Shown here piece after piece: positions 1 through 9,317 of a DNA stretch of 64,000 bases. The translations under genes were made by a program, and so were the position numbers. The stretch is from Campylobacterales bacterium (GTDB taxonomy: Bacteria > Campylobacterota > Campylobacteria > Campylobacterales > Sulfurospirillaceae). Below the pieces are notes generated by a model that was not told where the DNA came from, made no database searches, and worked only from the letters and a program-made list of their open reading frames with translations. The stretch's first letter is position 1, and every line of letters begins with the position of its first letter. Where the stretch lies: the NCBI GenBank assembly GCA_016930915.1, contig JAFGFU010000033.1, positions 41,870-105,869 of the forward strand, read 5' to 3'.

Positions 1-873
1 GCTGCTTTAACGCCACCGCAAAGCATTGTGGGGGTTATTAAAGGATTTGTGGTCAGCATGGTTGACAATCCTATTAATGCATTGGCTAAGGGTAATTATA
101 TTGGAGTACTTACATGGGCAGTAGCCGCTGGTATTGCGTTGCATCATAGCAGCAAACAGACTAAAGCAGTCATGCAAGACATCAGCAATGCCATGACAAA
201 AATCGTTCAAGGTGTGATTCGTTTGGCTCCATTTGGTATTTTAGGCTTAGTGGCTGAAACCTTTGCCGAGACAGGCTTTACCGCTTTGTTAGGGTATGGA
301 AAGCTTTTAGTGCTTTTGGTAGGAACGATGTTTTTTGTGGCATTATTTATCAACCCTTTATTGGTGTTTTTGAAAACCAAAAGCAATCCGTATCCTTTGG
401 TGCTTACGTGTTTAAAAGAGAGTGGTGTGACAGCATTTTTTACCAGAAGCTCTGCGGCAAACATTCCTGTGAATATGGCATTGTGTAAAAAATTGGGATT
501 GCATGAAGATACGTATTCTATCTCGATTCCTCTAGGTGCAACGGCTAATATGGCAGGAGCAGCCGTTACGATTACCATTTTAACGCTAGCCACCGTGCAT
601 ACCTTAGGCATTTCAGTGGATTTACCCACGGCTTTACTCTTAAGTGTGCTTGCGAGTGTTTCAGCCGCAGGTGTTTCAGGTGTTGCAGGTGGTTCTTTGC
701 TTCTGATTCCTTTGGCGTGTGGTCTTTTTGGAATTAGCGATGAGATTGCCATGCAAGTGGTTGCCGTTGGTTTCTTAATTGGTGTGGTTCAAGATTCTAC
801 TGAAACAGCGCTTAACAGCTCAACGGATGTTGTCTTTACCGCTGCATGTTCGGATGCACCTGTTAAATTATAA
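1..873 (+). CDS. sstT: Serine/threonine:Na+ symporter SstT (5'-truncated by the window edge)
   Basis: Inner-membrane sodium-coupled serine/threonine uptake carrier of the dicarboxylate/amino acid:cation symporter (DAACS) family. The frame is open from base 1, so the start lies upstream; roughly the last 290 of about 410 residues are here. Family hallmarks seen are the serine-rich loop [15 protein letters not shown], the segment [13 protein letters not shown], and the C-terminal VGVVQDS-type / [10 protein letters not shown] stretch. These match enterobacterial SstT almost position for position, which makes SstT more likely than GltP or DctA. Several hydrophobic segments and two re-entrant loop regions are visible. 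The gene converges on the yhbP-like gene, with a TTTACATGTAAA palindrome at 876-887 in the 14-base gap. Nothing about regulation can be seen without the 5' end. Confidence 0.93.
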   Translation, partial: AALTPPQSIVGVIKGFVVSMVDNPINALAKGNYIGVLTWAVAAGIALHHSSKQTKAVMQDISNAMTKIVQGVIRLAPFGILGLVAETFAETGFTALLGYGKLLVLLVGTMFFVALFINPLLVFLKTKSNPYPLVLTCLKESGVTAFFTRSSAANIPVNMALCKKLGLHEDTYSISIPLGATANMAGAAVTITILTLATVHTLGISVDLPTALLLSVLASVSAAGVSGVAGGSLLLIPLACGLFGISDEIAMQVVAVGFLIGVVQDSTETALNSSTDVVFTAACSDAPVKL

Positions 874-887
874 TCTTTACATGTAAA

Positions 888-1316
888 CTAGTTTGGTGAG
901 GTATTGGAGGCAAAAAACTCCAATTTCTTGCCAAATCCTAGGGTGTTGTCCGTGAATTTTAAATACGTTATGTGAATGCTCCAAAGCGTTGGACTCAGTG
1001 CTAGGGCATAAGGAAAGCGTTTCAAATAAGTCTTTTTTTCTCTCTCATTTGCTTCTTGAAAAATCCCTGTAAATTGTACCCCTTGAATTTTCCCCACGAT
1101 GTTTGTTTCTAAAGCGATGATGCCTGCTACTTTTTCATTGGCTAAAGCTTCTTTCCCATGACGTGTTTTTTGGACATCTGTAGCAATAATCAAGGTAGGC
1201 ACACTTTCTATAAACGCATAAAAACAAGAAGCACAATAGGGCTGATTGTTGCAAGAAGTTGCTAAGCTTAAGAGATGATGTTTTTTAATAAAGGTACTAA
1301 TAATAGGCTCTAGCAA
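888..1316 (-). CDS. YhbP/UPF0306 family protein, FMN-binding split-barrel fold
   Basis: 142 residues, similar along the whole length to E. coli YhbP, which belongs to the pyridoxamine-phosphate-oxidase-like split barrels. Shared marks are the TRH motif after the third strand, GVQFTG in the middle, and the C-terminal KFTDNTLGFGKK. The biochemical role of the family is not established; flavin binding is inferred from the fold. The start is probably TTG, preceded by AAAAAGGA about eight bases upstream; no ATG lies in a better position. Downstream of the hemerythrin gene on the same strand, separated by 27 bases that contain a TTTACATGTAAA palindrome at 1329-1340. The two may be co-transcribed. 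Confidence 0.8.
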   Translation of the reverse strand: MLEPIISTFIKKHHLLSLATSCNNQPYCASCFYAFIESVPTLIIATDVQKTRHGKEALANEKVAGIIALETNIVGKIQGVQFTGIFQEANEREKKTYLKRFPYALALSPTLWSIHITYLKFTDNTLGFGKKLEFFASNTSPN

Positions 1317-1343
1317 GAGATTTTCCTTTTTACATGTAAAGAT

Positions 1344-1769
1344 TTAGTGTAGCGATTTGAACTCATTTTCATCCAGTGTAATGCTTTTTCGCCACGCTTC
1401 AATTTTCAGGTCATTTTCTAAAATATGTTCCATCAGCCATTTTTGAGAGATAAATTTCATTTTCTCTTGCAATCCTTCGATACTTTTTTCTTCCTTGAGG
1501 ATTTTATTCATCCCTTCAATAATGCTTTGATGCAGTTTTTGATGCTTAATAAAGAGCGGATAATGCAGGCTTTGCATGTACGCCTCTTCTTCTTTAAAAT
1601 GTTTTGCCATGTAGTCATAAAATGCTTTGAAGAGTTTGGAAAGTTCTGCTTTGCTAGAAGTTGCAGGATCGAGTGCATGTACCGCATTAGCGAGGCTAAA
1701 AAGCTCTTGATGTTGGGCATCAAGGGTCTTGTGGTGTAAAGAGAAACGCTCACTCCATTCTAAAATCAT
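1344..1769 (-). CDS. Bacteriohemerythrin
   Basis: Single-domain cytoplasmic hemerythrin, 141 residues, close to the usual size. It binds O2 (or NO) at a non-haem di-iron site and serves in oxygen storage, delivery or sensing in microaerobic bacteria. All ligands can be placed: H20 in DAQHQ, H57 and E61 in HFKEE, H76 and H80, then H115 and D120 in EHILEND. There is no fused signalling domain and no signal peptide. ATG start with AAAGGGAT upstream. Expansion of hemerythrins is common in Campylobacterota. It is transcribed toward the yhbP-like gene and away from the RND efflux operon. Confidence 0.92.
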   Translation of the reverse strand: MILEWSERFSLHHKTLDAQHQELFSLANAVHALDPATSSKAELSKLFKAFYDYMAKHFKEEEAYMQSLHYPLFIKHQKLHQSIIEGMNKILKEEKSIEGLQEKMKFISQKWLMEHILENDLKIEAWRKSITLDENEFKSLH

Positions 1770-1885
1770 TGGGTATCCCTTTGAAACTATTTTGCGTCTA
1801 TTTTAGCATGGTTTTCTTCTTTTCCAGCAAGGTTTTATTAACGAAAATGCAGTAGAATGTCACACATATTTTCTAAGGAATCATC

Positions 1886-3025
1886 ATGATGTTACAGCGA
1901 CTCACACCTTTTCTTCTCCTTCTCCCCCTTTTGTTTATAGGATGTAGTGAAGAAGCAAAAACGACTAAAAAAACAACCCAAGTCACCGTGGGTGCTTACA
2001 GCGTAGGGACACAAAGCATCATACTTGAGAGAGAACTCTCAGGACGGACTAAAGCCTCTAAAAGTGCGGAGATTCGACCGCAAATTAGTGGCATTATTAA
2101 AGAGAGACTTTTTAAAGAGGGCGATTTTGTGAAACAAGGTGCGGTGTTGTATGCCATTGATGATGCGAGTTATCACGCTGCCTATGAAGAGGCAAAAGCT
2201 ACGCTTTCAAACGCTGAGGCGAGTGTGCAGAGCACACGTTCAAAATATGAGCGTTACGTAGAGTTGGTGAAGATAGAAGGTGTTTCCAAGCAAGATATGG
2301 AAGATGCAAAAACGTCTTACCTCCAAGCCGTTGCAAGTGTAGAAGCCAAAAAAGCGGCTTTGCAGAGTGCTCGTATTAATTTAGACTATACCAAAATTAA
2401 AGCACCGATTAGCGGGCGTATTGGTATCTCAAGCGTGACAGAAGGTGCTTTAGTGACGGCAAATCAAACGACAGCACTTGCAACGATTCGAGCTCTTGAA
2501 CCTGTTTATGTAGATATCACCCAATCCAGCGCACAACTGCTTAAACTGCGTACTTTGTTGTCACAGCAAGGGGTGAGCAAAGGCAATACAAAGCTCTCTT
2601 TAAAACTTGAAGATGGAACACTCTATGCACACAGAGGGGCGTTGCAGTTCCAAGAAGTCGCTGTGGATGAAGGCACAGGCTCTGTAACCCTTCGTGCTAT
2701 TTTCCCTAATCCTGATGGCGTTTTATTGCCCGGAATGTATGTGCGAAGCATCGTGGAAGAGGCTGTGTTGGAAAAGGCTATTTTGGTACCACAACAAGGT
2801 ATTTCTCGTGATCCTAAAGGTAATGCAACCGCAATGATTGTAACTGCTGAGAATAAAATCGAAACACGAAAAGTTCAAACGCAAAGAGCAATTGAGGATA
2901 AGTGGTTGATTCAATCGGGCTTAAATATTGGGGATCGTTTGGTGGTTGAGGGCATCAACAAAGTGAAAACGGGTGATAGTGTCGCTGTGGTTGATGTGAC
3001 TCAAAGCTTAGGGAAAGCGCAATGA
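1886..3025 (+). CDS. RND efflux periplasmic adaptor (AcrA/MexA/CmeA type)
   Basis: Membrane-fusion protein linking an inner-membrane RND pump to an outer-membrane channel. 379 residues, starting with a lipoprotein signal peptide: hydrophobic stretch, then lipobox LFIGC with the acylated cysteine at position 20. Domain order follows the family: biotinyl-lipoyl half (ISGIIKERLFKEGDFVKQG, about 66-84), an alpha-hairpin (about 105-165), the second lipoyl half (IKAPISGRIG), the beta-barrel, and the membrane-proximal domain. ATG at 1886 is preceded by TAAGGAATC. The stop overlaps the pump gene by 4 bases (ATGA), so translation is coupled. No TetR-type repressor gene lies beside it, unlike cmeR-cmeABC. 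The substrate cannot be told from sequence; HAE1-type drugs or bile-like amphiphiles are likely. Confidence 0.92.
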   Translation: MMLQRLTPFLLLLPLLFIGCSEEAKTTKKTTQVTVGAYSVGTQSIILERELSGRTKASKSAEIRPQISGIIKERLFKEGDFVKQGAVLYAIDDASYHAAYEEAKATLSNAEASVQSTRSKYERYVELVKIEGVSKQDMEDAKTSYLQAVASVEAKKAALQSARINLDYTKIKAPISGRIGISSVTEGALVTANQTTALATIRALEPVYVDITQSSAQLLKLRTLLSQQGVSKGNTKLSLKLEDGTLYAHRGALQFQEVAVDEGTGSVTLRAIFPNPDGVLLPGMYVRSIVEEAVLEKAILVPQQGISRDPKGNATAMIVTAENKIETRKVQTQRAIEDKWLIQSGLNIGDRLVVEGINKVKTGDSVAVVDVTQSLGKAQ

Positions 3026-6000
3026 TCGCTCACTTTTTTATTCATCGACCTATTTTCGCATGGGTTATTTCTATTGTGATTATGCTCACAGGTATTGGGT
3101 CTATTTTAAATTTACCTGTGGAGCAGTATCCAGACATTGCGCCGCCTTCCATTCGTATTGATACGACCTATACAGGCGCTTCGGCTGAAACGGTTGAAAA
3201 CAGTGTGGTGCAGATTATTGAACAGCAACTCACAGGACTTGATGGTCTTTTGTATTTTTCATCCAGCAGTAGTTCCGCAGGAACCGCACGTATTGATGTC
3301 ACCTTTGAAAAAGGAACCGATGCCGATACGGCGCAAGTTCAAGTGCAAAATAAAGTCGCTCAAGTGACCACACGTTTGCCCAAAGCGGTTCAAGATGAGG
3401 GTGTGCGTGTCACCAAAGCGCAGAGTGACTTTTTGATGATTCTCTCTTTGTACGATACGAGCAATACACGCACCTCCGTGGATGTGGCCGATTATCTCTT
3501 AAGTACCATTCAAGACCCTATTGCACGACTTGAAGGTGTAGGAACCGTTCAGGTTTTTGGTGCGCAGTATGCGATGCGTATTTGGCTTGACCCGTACAAA
3601 CTAGCTTCATATAGCTTGATGCCCTCAGATGTGAGTAGTGCGGTGAGTGCGCAGAACGTGCAAGTTTCCGCAGGAAGCATTGGGGCCTTGCCGAGTGCAT
3701 CCGATCAGCAACTCAATGCAACGGTCACTGCCAAATCTCAATACCAAACGCCCGAGCAGTTTGAAAATATTATTGTGAAAAGCGATAGCAATGGAGCGAT
3801 AGTTCGCCTCAAAGATGTCGCAAGAGTAGAGTTAGGCAGTGAGAGTTATAAAAACATTACCCGACTCAATGGCTATCCAGCCGCAGGTCTTGCGGTGATG
3901 TTGGCTCCTAGTGCCAATGCGCTTTCAACGGCGGATCGTATTAAATCCACGATTGCTAAGATGAAACCCTCTATGCCGGAGGGATACGAAGTTGCCTATC
4001 CTCGTGATAGTACGCAATTTATTCGCATTTCCATTGAAGAAGTCGTTAAAACCCTTTTTGAGGCGATTCTTTTAGTTGTTGTGGTTATGTTTGTCTTCTT
4101 GCAAAATTGGAGAGCAACGCTCATTCCTGCGATTGCGGTGCCTGTTGTTCTTTTGGGAACGTTTGGGGTGTTAGAGATTTTTGGTTACTCCATTAATACG
4201 CTGACGATGTTTGGTATCGTGCTTTCCATTGGTCTTTTGGTGGACGATGCGATTGTTGTCGTGGAAAATGTGGAGCGTATTATGCGTGAAGAGAAACTCT
4301 CCGCTATGGAAGCAACCGAAAAATCTATGAAAGAGATTACCAGTGCGCTTATCGGTATTGCCACCGTTCTCTCTGCTGTTTTTCTTCCAATGGCATTTTT
4401 TAGTGGTTCTACGGGAGTCATTTATCGTCAATTCTCGATTACCATTGTCTCTTCAATGGTGCTTTCGGTGATTGTGGCGTTAACCTTGACACCTGCTTTA
4501 TGTGCCTCTTTGCTCAAACCGCATGAAGCAGTAGAACACAAAGGTTTTTTTGGGTGGTTTAACCGCATGTTTGATGCTTCCATTGAGCGGTATAAAATGA
4601 GTGTTGGCAGTGTTATCGCAAAGCCGATTCGTTGGATGGTGGTCTATGGCATCATCGCTTCTGTGATGGCGTTTTTAATTTTGCGATTGCCCACAGGATT
4701 TTTACCTGATGAAGACCAAGGGAACATCATGGTACAAACGAGCCTTCCTGAGGGAGCTTCCTACAAGCGTACCAATGAGGTTGCTCGTGAAATTGAGCGT
4801 TATTTTTTAGGTCAAGAGAGTAACAATACCGAAGCCATTTTTACGATTTCAGGATTTAACTTTAGTGGTAGCGGTCAAAATGCGGGTATGGCGTTTGTGG
4901 CATTGAAAGATTGGGATGAGCGAAAAGGCATTGCCAATCGTTCCGATACGATTGCCTCTCGTGCAACTCAAAATCTCTCTCGTGTGCGTGATGCACGAGT
5001 CTATTCGCTCAATCCTCCTGCCATTCGTGGACTAGGGCAGAGCAATGGGTTTACCTTTCAGCTTCAAGGTTTGGCGGGAACGGATAGAGAAACGCTTAAA
5101 GGGCTTAAAGATACTTTTGTGAGTTCAGTGCAACAAGATAGCCTTTTTACGTCAGTACGTTTGGGAAGTTTAGGGGAAACACCACAATTACATGTAAAGA
5201 TTGATGAAGATAAAGCGGTGGCATTAGGGCTCTCACTCTCTGAGATTGATAGTACACTGAGTTTTGCGTGGGCAGGAAAATATGTCAACGACTTTGTGGA
5301 TCGTGGTCGGGTTAAAAAAGTCTATGTCCAAGGGGATGCCCCTTTTCGCTCAAAGCCTGAAGATTTGGATTTGTGGTACGTACAAAATAAAGACAACTTC
5401 ATGACACCGTTTTCTGCCTTTGCAACGACTTATTGGAGTTATGGAGCGCAAAGTCTAACCCGATACAACGGTTTAGCATCGTATGAAATTCAAGGTGCAG
5501 CAGCGCATGGTATCAGCTCAGGTGTTGCGATGGATAAAATGGAAGCCTTGCAAGAAGCCTTGCCTGTGGGTACCAGTTATGCGTGGAGTGGGCTTTCGTA
5601 TCAGGAGCGTTTATCGAGCGGTCAAACCATGAAGCTCTATGCGCTCTCTATTTTGGTGGTCTTTTTATGTTTAGCGGCGTTGTATGAGAGTTGGTCGGTT
5701 CCTTTCTCCGTTCTTTTAGTCATTCCTTTGGGTATTTTTGGTTCGGTTTTGGCGGCGTTTATGCGAGATTTGAACAACGATGTCTATTTTCAAGTAGCCC
5801 TTTTAACGACCATCGGGCTCTCTTCGAAAAATGCTATTTTGATTGTTGAGTTTGCAGAGATGGCTTACAATCAAGGCAAAGGATTGGTTGAGGCGGCGAT
5901 TGAGGGAGCGAAGCTGAGACTTCGACCGATTTTGATGACCTCTTTGGCATTTATCGCAGGTGTTTTACCTTTGGCACTCTCCAGTGGTGCGGGAGCCAAT

Positions 6001-6147
6001 AGCCGAATTTCCATCGGTACGGGAATTATTGGTGGGACGCTCAGTGCGACCTTCTTAGCGATTTTCCTTGTACCTCTTTTCTTTGTGTTGGTGCGAGGTA
6101 TTTTCCCTAAGCGTAGCCATCATGCAACCATGATAGGGGAGGTGTAA
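3022..6147 (+). CDS. RND multidrug efflux pump, HAE1 family (AcrB/MexB/CmeB type)
   Basis: Proton-driven trimeric inner-membrane exporter, 1041 residues, full length for AcrB-like pumps. The N-terminus MIAHFFIHRPIFAWVISI is typical. Proton-relay residues are present: adjacent aspartates at 408-409 in GLLVDDAIVVVENVER (TM4) and a lysine at 936 in GLSSKNAILIVEFA (TM10). Two large periplasmic loops follow TM1 and TM7, giving the usual 12-TM duplicated layout. The aspartate pair marks HAE1 drug pumps rather than heavy-metal pumps, which have a different TM4 signature. Translationally coupled to the adaptor (4-base overlap), with the outer-membrane factor starting one base after its stop. A TTACATGTAA palindrome lies inside the gene at 5188. 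Confidence 0.95.
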   Translation: MIAHFFIHRPIFAWVISIVIMLTGIGSILNLPVEQYPDIAPPSIRIDTTYTGASAETVENSVVQIIEQQLTGLDGLLYFSSSSSSAGTARIDVTFEKGTDADTAQVQVQNKVAQVTTRLPKAVQDEGVRVTKAQSDFLMILSLYDTSNTRTSVDVADYLLSTIQDPIARLEGVGTVQVFGAQYAMRIWLDPYKLASYSLMPSDVSSAVSAQNVQVSAGSIGALPSASDQQLNATVTAKSQYQTPEQFENIIVKSDSNGAIVRLKDVARVELGSESYKNITRLNGYPAAGLAVMLAPSANALSTADRIKSTIAKMKPSMPEGYEVAYPRDSTQFIRISIEEVVKTLFEAILLVVVVMFVFLQNWRATLIPAIAVPVVLLGTFGVLEIFGYSINTLTMFGIVLSIGLLVDDAIVVVENVERIMREEKLSAMEATEKSMKEITSALIGIATVLSAVFLPMAFFSGSTGVIYRQFSITIVSSMVLSVIVALTLTPALCASLLKPHEAVEHKGFFGWFNRMFDASIERYKMSVGSVIAKPIRWMVVYGIIASVMAFLILRLPTGFLPDEDQGNIMVQTSLPEGASYKRTNEVAREIERYFLGQESNNTEAIFTISGFNFSGSGQNAGMAFVALKDWDERKGIANRSDTIASRATQNLSRVRDARVYSLNPPAIRGLGQSNGFTFQLQGLAGTDRETLKGLKDTFVSSVQQDSLFTSVRLGSLGETPQLHVKIDEDKAVALGLSLSEIDSTLSFAWAGKYVNDFVDRGRVKKVYVQGDAPFRSKPEDLDLWYVQNKDNFMTPFSAFATTYWSYGAQSLTRYNGLASYEIQGAAAHGISSGVAMDKMEALQEALPVGTSYAWSGLSYQERLSSGQTMKLYALSILVVFLCLAALYESWSVPFSVLLVIPLGIFGSVLAAFMRDLNNDVYFQVALLTTIGLSSKNAILIVEFAEMAYNQGKGLVEAAIEGAKLRLRPILMTSLAFIAGVLPLALSSGAGANSRISIGTGIIGGTLSATFLAIFLVPLFFVLVRGIFPKRSHHATMIGEV

Positions 6148-6148
6148 G

Positions 6149-7537
6149 ATGCAAAAATACAGTCTGATTTTAATCCCTCTTTTGTTTGCAGGATGTATGA
6201 GTATGGCGCCAGAGTATGTGCGCCCCAATGCGCCTATCCCCTCAGCGTTTGAAACGCCTGTTTCTCAAAACGATATGCCGATGATGGCATGGCAGGCATT
6301 TGTTCACGAACCCTCTTTGCAAGCGGTGGTGGCACAAGCCCTAGAGCAGAGCCGAAATCTCAAAAAAGCAGTCGCTAACATTGAGATGGCACGAGCGACC
6401 TATCGTGTTTCTAAAAGTGCTCAGTTCCCAAGTATTGATGCTTCGGCTACGGGTTCGAAAGCCCGTGCTATCTCAGGAGAGAGTACAGCAATTTCAGAAA
6501 GTTCCTCCGCAACAGTGGGCTTAAGCAGTTATGAGTTGGACTTTTTTGGTAAAGTGAAAAGCCAAAGCGATGCCTCTCTTGAAACCTATAAAGGGGTTGA
6601 AGAGGCAGCCAAAACGGTGCGCATTGCGCTTATTGCAGAGACGATGAACGCATGGCTTAGTTATGCGGCGGATAAAGCGCTTTTAGATTTGGCACAGCAG
6701 ACCCAAGCAAGCGCAAAAGCTTCGTTGGATGTGGTACAAAAGCGGGTGGATTTAGGGATAGATACCAAAGTCTCTCTCTTTAATGCCCAAAGCGTTTATC
6801 AACAAGCCAGAGCCGATGTGGCAAATTACACGACGCAAGTGGCGCAAGACAGAAGTGCGTTGGAGCTTTTGGTAGGAGGAAAAGTGGCGGATGCTCATCT
6901 GCCTAAAGGATTAGATGCCATCTCTAAAGAGTGGCTCGCACAGGTACCTGTGGGACTCTCCTCCTCCGTGCTTCTGAATCGCCCTGATGTTCAAGAATCA
7001 GAACATAATCTTAAATCTGCCAATGCCAACATTGGTGTGGCACGAGCGGCGTATTTTCCTTCCATTACGCTCACAACCAAAGGTGGCGTGGGTACGAACA
7101 GCTTAACAGGGCTTTTTGATGGAGGTACCTCTAAGATTTGGTCGTTTGCGCCCACGGTGACGCTTCCGATTTTTGATATGGGTGAGAGGGATGCGAATTT
7201 GGACTATGCCAAAGCCAAAAAAGAGCTCTACCTAGCCACTTATGAAGCGACCATCCAAACGGCGTTTAGTGAGGTAGAGAGTGCGCTTTCACGCCGTGTA
7301 ACCATTGTGGAACAGTATGAAGCTCAAAAAGCGTTGGTGCAAGCCAACGCAAACAGTTACGCCATTTATGACGCACGCTATCAAAAAGGGGTCGATACCT
7401 ACCTCAATGCGCTTCTCTCTCAGCGTTCGTTTTACAGTTCGCAAAAAGCGTTCATTAATGTAAGGCTTGAAGAGCTTAGAAACCGTGTCACGCTTTATCG
7501 TGTTTTGGGCGGTGGAATCACCCAAAATCAACCGTAA
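6149..7537 (+). CDS. Outer-membrane efflux channel, NodT/OprM/CmeC family
   Basis: TolC-fold lipoprotein that completes the tripartite pump. 462 residues. Lipoprotein signal with lipobox LFAGC (cysteine 16), followed by the family opening APEYVRPNAPIPSAFE. Two OEP repeats of long alpha-helices are visible (about 60-250 and 270-455), each with the alanine/serine-rich heptad pattern of the TolC barrel. The motif LLNRPDVQESEHNLKSANANIGVARAAYFPSI is the expected inter-repeat signature, here only described by its ends LLNRPDV and ARAAYFPSI. Last gene of the RND operon. It converges on the MFS exporter gene, with a TTTACATGTAA palindrome at 7543-7553 in the 20-base gap and no obvious U-tailed terminator. 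Confidence 0.93.
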   Translation: MQKYSLILIPLLFAGCMSMAPEYVRPNAPIPSAFETPVSQNDMPMMAWQAFVHEPSLQAVVAQALEQSRNLKKAVANIEMARATYRVSKSAQFPSIDASATGSKARAISGESTAISESSSATVGLSSYELDFFGKVKSQSDASLETYKGVEEAAKTVRIALIAETMNAWLSYAADKALLDLAQQTQASAKASLDVVQKRVDLGIDTKVSLFNAQSVYQQARADVANYTTQVAQDRSALELLVGGKVADAHLPKGLDAISKEWLAQVPVGLSSSVLLNRPDVQESEHNLKSANANIGVARAAYFPSITLTTKGGVGTNSLTGLFDGGTSKIWSFAPTVTLPIFDMGERDANLDYAKAKKELYLATYEATIQTAFSEVESALSRRVTIVEQYEAQKALVQANANSYAIYDARYQKGVDTYLNALLSQRSFYSSQKAFINVRLEELRNRVTLYRVLGGGITQNQP

Positions 7538-7557
7538 AATGATTTACATGTAAGATG

Positions 7558-9066
7558 TTATTGCTTTGGCTCTTGCGCATTGTTTGGTAAGAGCCAAATC
7601 GCTAAACTACCACTTAGTATAGAGAGAAGACATCCTACAATCATCGTGTGATACATGCCATCAATAAAGGCTTGATTGACAAGGGTTAACAAATGCTCAT
7701 GCGCCGCAACATTAGGAAGTGAGGCTATTGCCTGATGGGCGGATTGAATAGAGTTTTGAAGGGCTTTTAAAAGCGATGGCTCTGCCTCAATCTCTTTTAC
7801 ATGTAAAAGATAAATATGGTTGACATAACTCCCTAAGATAGCAATGCTCATTGCCGCAGAAAGCTCAATGGTGGTGTCATTAAGAGCACTTCCTACACCT
7901 GCTTTTTCTTTTGGAATAGAGCTCATAATCGAATGTGTCGAAGGTGGCATAGAAAGCCCCATCCCAAATCCTTGAATTAAAAATCCAACCAGAATTGCCC
8001 AAAGTGGCATATGTATCGTAATCGTGAACACAAAAAGTACCATGCCTAGGGCTGAGATAATAATTCCACCACCAATACTCAAAGGCATGCCATAGGCTTT
8101 GAGGGCATTGGGTGAAATTTTAGAGCCTATTGCAACGCCTAAGGTCATAGGCATCAGCAATAAACCTGCTTGTAAAGCGCTGTAGCCTTGTACGGTTTGG
8201 AAGAGTTGTGAAAAGAAAAACATGGAGCCAACCATCCCAAAAACAATGAGCGCAATTGCAAAAGAGGGAATGGTAAAGGTACGTTTTTTTAAAAGCTCAA
8301 AAGGAATCATTGCGTGAGAGCATCGTCTCTCCCAAAAGATAAAAAGAGCACAAACGATTAGCCCTATGATAAGGCTTATTTGAACCGTTGCATCGCTTAA
8401 ACTTTTTACCCCTGCTTCAATAATGCCATAGGTGAGCGCAAATAAAAAAATCACGCAAAGTAGCATGCCCACAAGGTCTGCTTTTGCATTTTTATTGTGC
8501 GATTCAGGCAGAACCCATGAGGCATAGACAAAGGCAATCAACCCAATGGGCAAATTGATAAAAAAAACCCAGTGCCATGAGGTGTATTCGATGATGAAAC
8601 CGCCAATTAACGGTCCAAAGCCTTGACTGAGTCCAAAGATCATCGACCAAAGTCCGATGGCTTTCATGCGCTCATCAGAGTCTGTAAACATATGCGTGAT
8701 GATGGAGAGCGTTGAGGGCATAATAAAGGCTGCACCAAAACCGCTCAGGCTACGAAAGAGGATCAGCTCTGCGGTTGAGGTTGAAAGACCTGCTCCCAAC
8801 GAGGCAAGACTAAAGAGCACAATGCCAATTTTAAGAAACCTCTTTCGCCCAAACTGATCGCCAAGGGCGCCAATGGTAATTAAAATAGAGGCAAAAAAGA
8901 GAATATAAATATCAACAATCCATTGCAGTTCACTCATGCTTGCGGATAAATCGTTGGAAATAGAGGGAAGGGCAACATCAAGGACGGTATTGTCCAGTGT
9001 AATGATGGACATAGCAATGCACAGTGCTCCAAGACCTGCCCATCGTTTTTCATAAGAATACGGCAT
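7558..9066 (-). CDS. MFS drug exporter, DHA2 family (EmrB/QacA-like, 14 TM)
   Basis: Inner-membrane proton antiporter, 502 residues, about 14 hydrophobic segments, the size expected for DHA2 exporters. Motifs: LDNTVLDVALPSI in TM1 (the DHA2 signature with the conserved aspartate), GALGDQFGRKR after TM2 (motif A), and GFGAAFIMPSTLSII and GPLIGG for motifs B/C. No EmrA-like adaptor is adjacent, so it probably works alone in the inner membrane. The nearby RND operon is on the opposite strand and converges. ATG start. A TTTACATGTAAA palindrome is embedded at 7796-7807, where it codes Leu-His-Val-Lys. The substrate is unknown. Confidence 0.9.
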   Translation of the reverse strand: MPYSYEKRWAGLGALCIAMSIITLDNTVLDVALPSISNDLSASMSELQWIVDIYILFFASILITIGALGDQFGRKRFLKIGIVLFSLASLGAGLSTSTAELILFRSLSGFGAAFIMPSTLSIITHMFTDSDERMKAIGLWSMIFGLSQGFGPLIGGFIIEYTSWHWVFFINLPIGLIAFVYASWVLPESHNKNAKADLVGMLLCVIFLFALTYGIIEAGVKSLSDATVQISLIIGLIVCALFIFWERRCSHAMIPFELLKKRTFTIPSFAIALIVFGMVGSMFFFSQLFQTVQGYSALQAGLLLMPMTLGVAIGSKISPNALKAYGMPLSIGGGIIISALGMVLFVFTITIHMPLWAILVGFLIQGFGMGLSMPPSTHSIMSSIPKEKAGVGSALNDTTIELSAAMSIAILGSYVNHIYLLHVKEIEAEPSLLKALQNSIQSAHQAIASLPNVAAHEHLLTLVNQAFIDGMYHTMIVGCLLSILSGSLAIWLLPNNAQEPKQ

Positions 9067-9276
9067 TAAAACATTCCTAAATTCGTAAAGTGTAATAAAT
9101 GTTACAAAATGAAATCATACCCAAGCCGAGCTTAGGTGTTACAGGTTTATAGAAGAAGTTTATAGGTCTATGCAAAGAAGCACACACTTTTGTAAGAAGG
9201 GATGATGCCTCTTTAAGTCTGCGTGTATGCGCCTATAAAATATGCTTAAAAACAATTTTTTTTGTTACGAAGTTGT

Positions 9277-9282
9277 TATAAT
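9277..9282 (+). promoter_or_regulatory. Candidate -10 element for the PIN-PhoH operon
   Basis: A perfect TATAAT lies 35 bases before the phoH-like ATG, behind the AT-rich stretch AACAATTTTTTTTG. No good -35 hexamer is at the right distance, which is usual for the vegetative promoters of Campylobacterota, where a T-rich region replaces it. The rest of the 251-base gap (9067-9317) shows only a weak long-range inverted repeat (TTTATAGG near 9146, CCTATAAA near 9232) and a TGTAA/TTACA dyad at 9091-9106. Confidence 0.5.
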
Positions 9283-9317
9283 GTTTTCATACAATCCTCG
9301 TATGAAAAGGAAGCGAG

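Noticed and set aside
9140..9245. Structured RNA or riboswitch upstream of the PIN-PhoH gene
   Set aside because: Only a distant 8-bp inverted repeat and weak inner pairing; no known riboswitch core.
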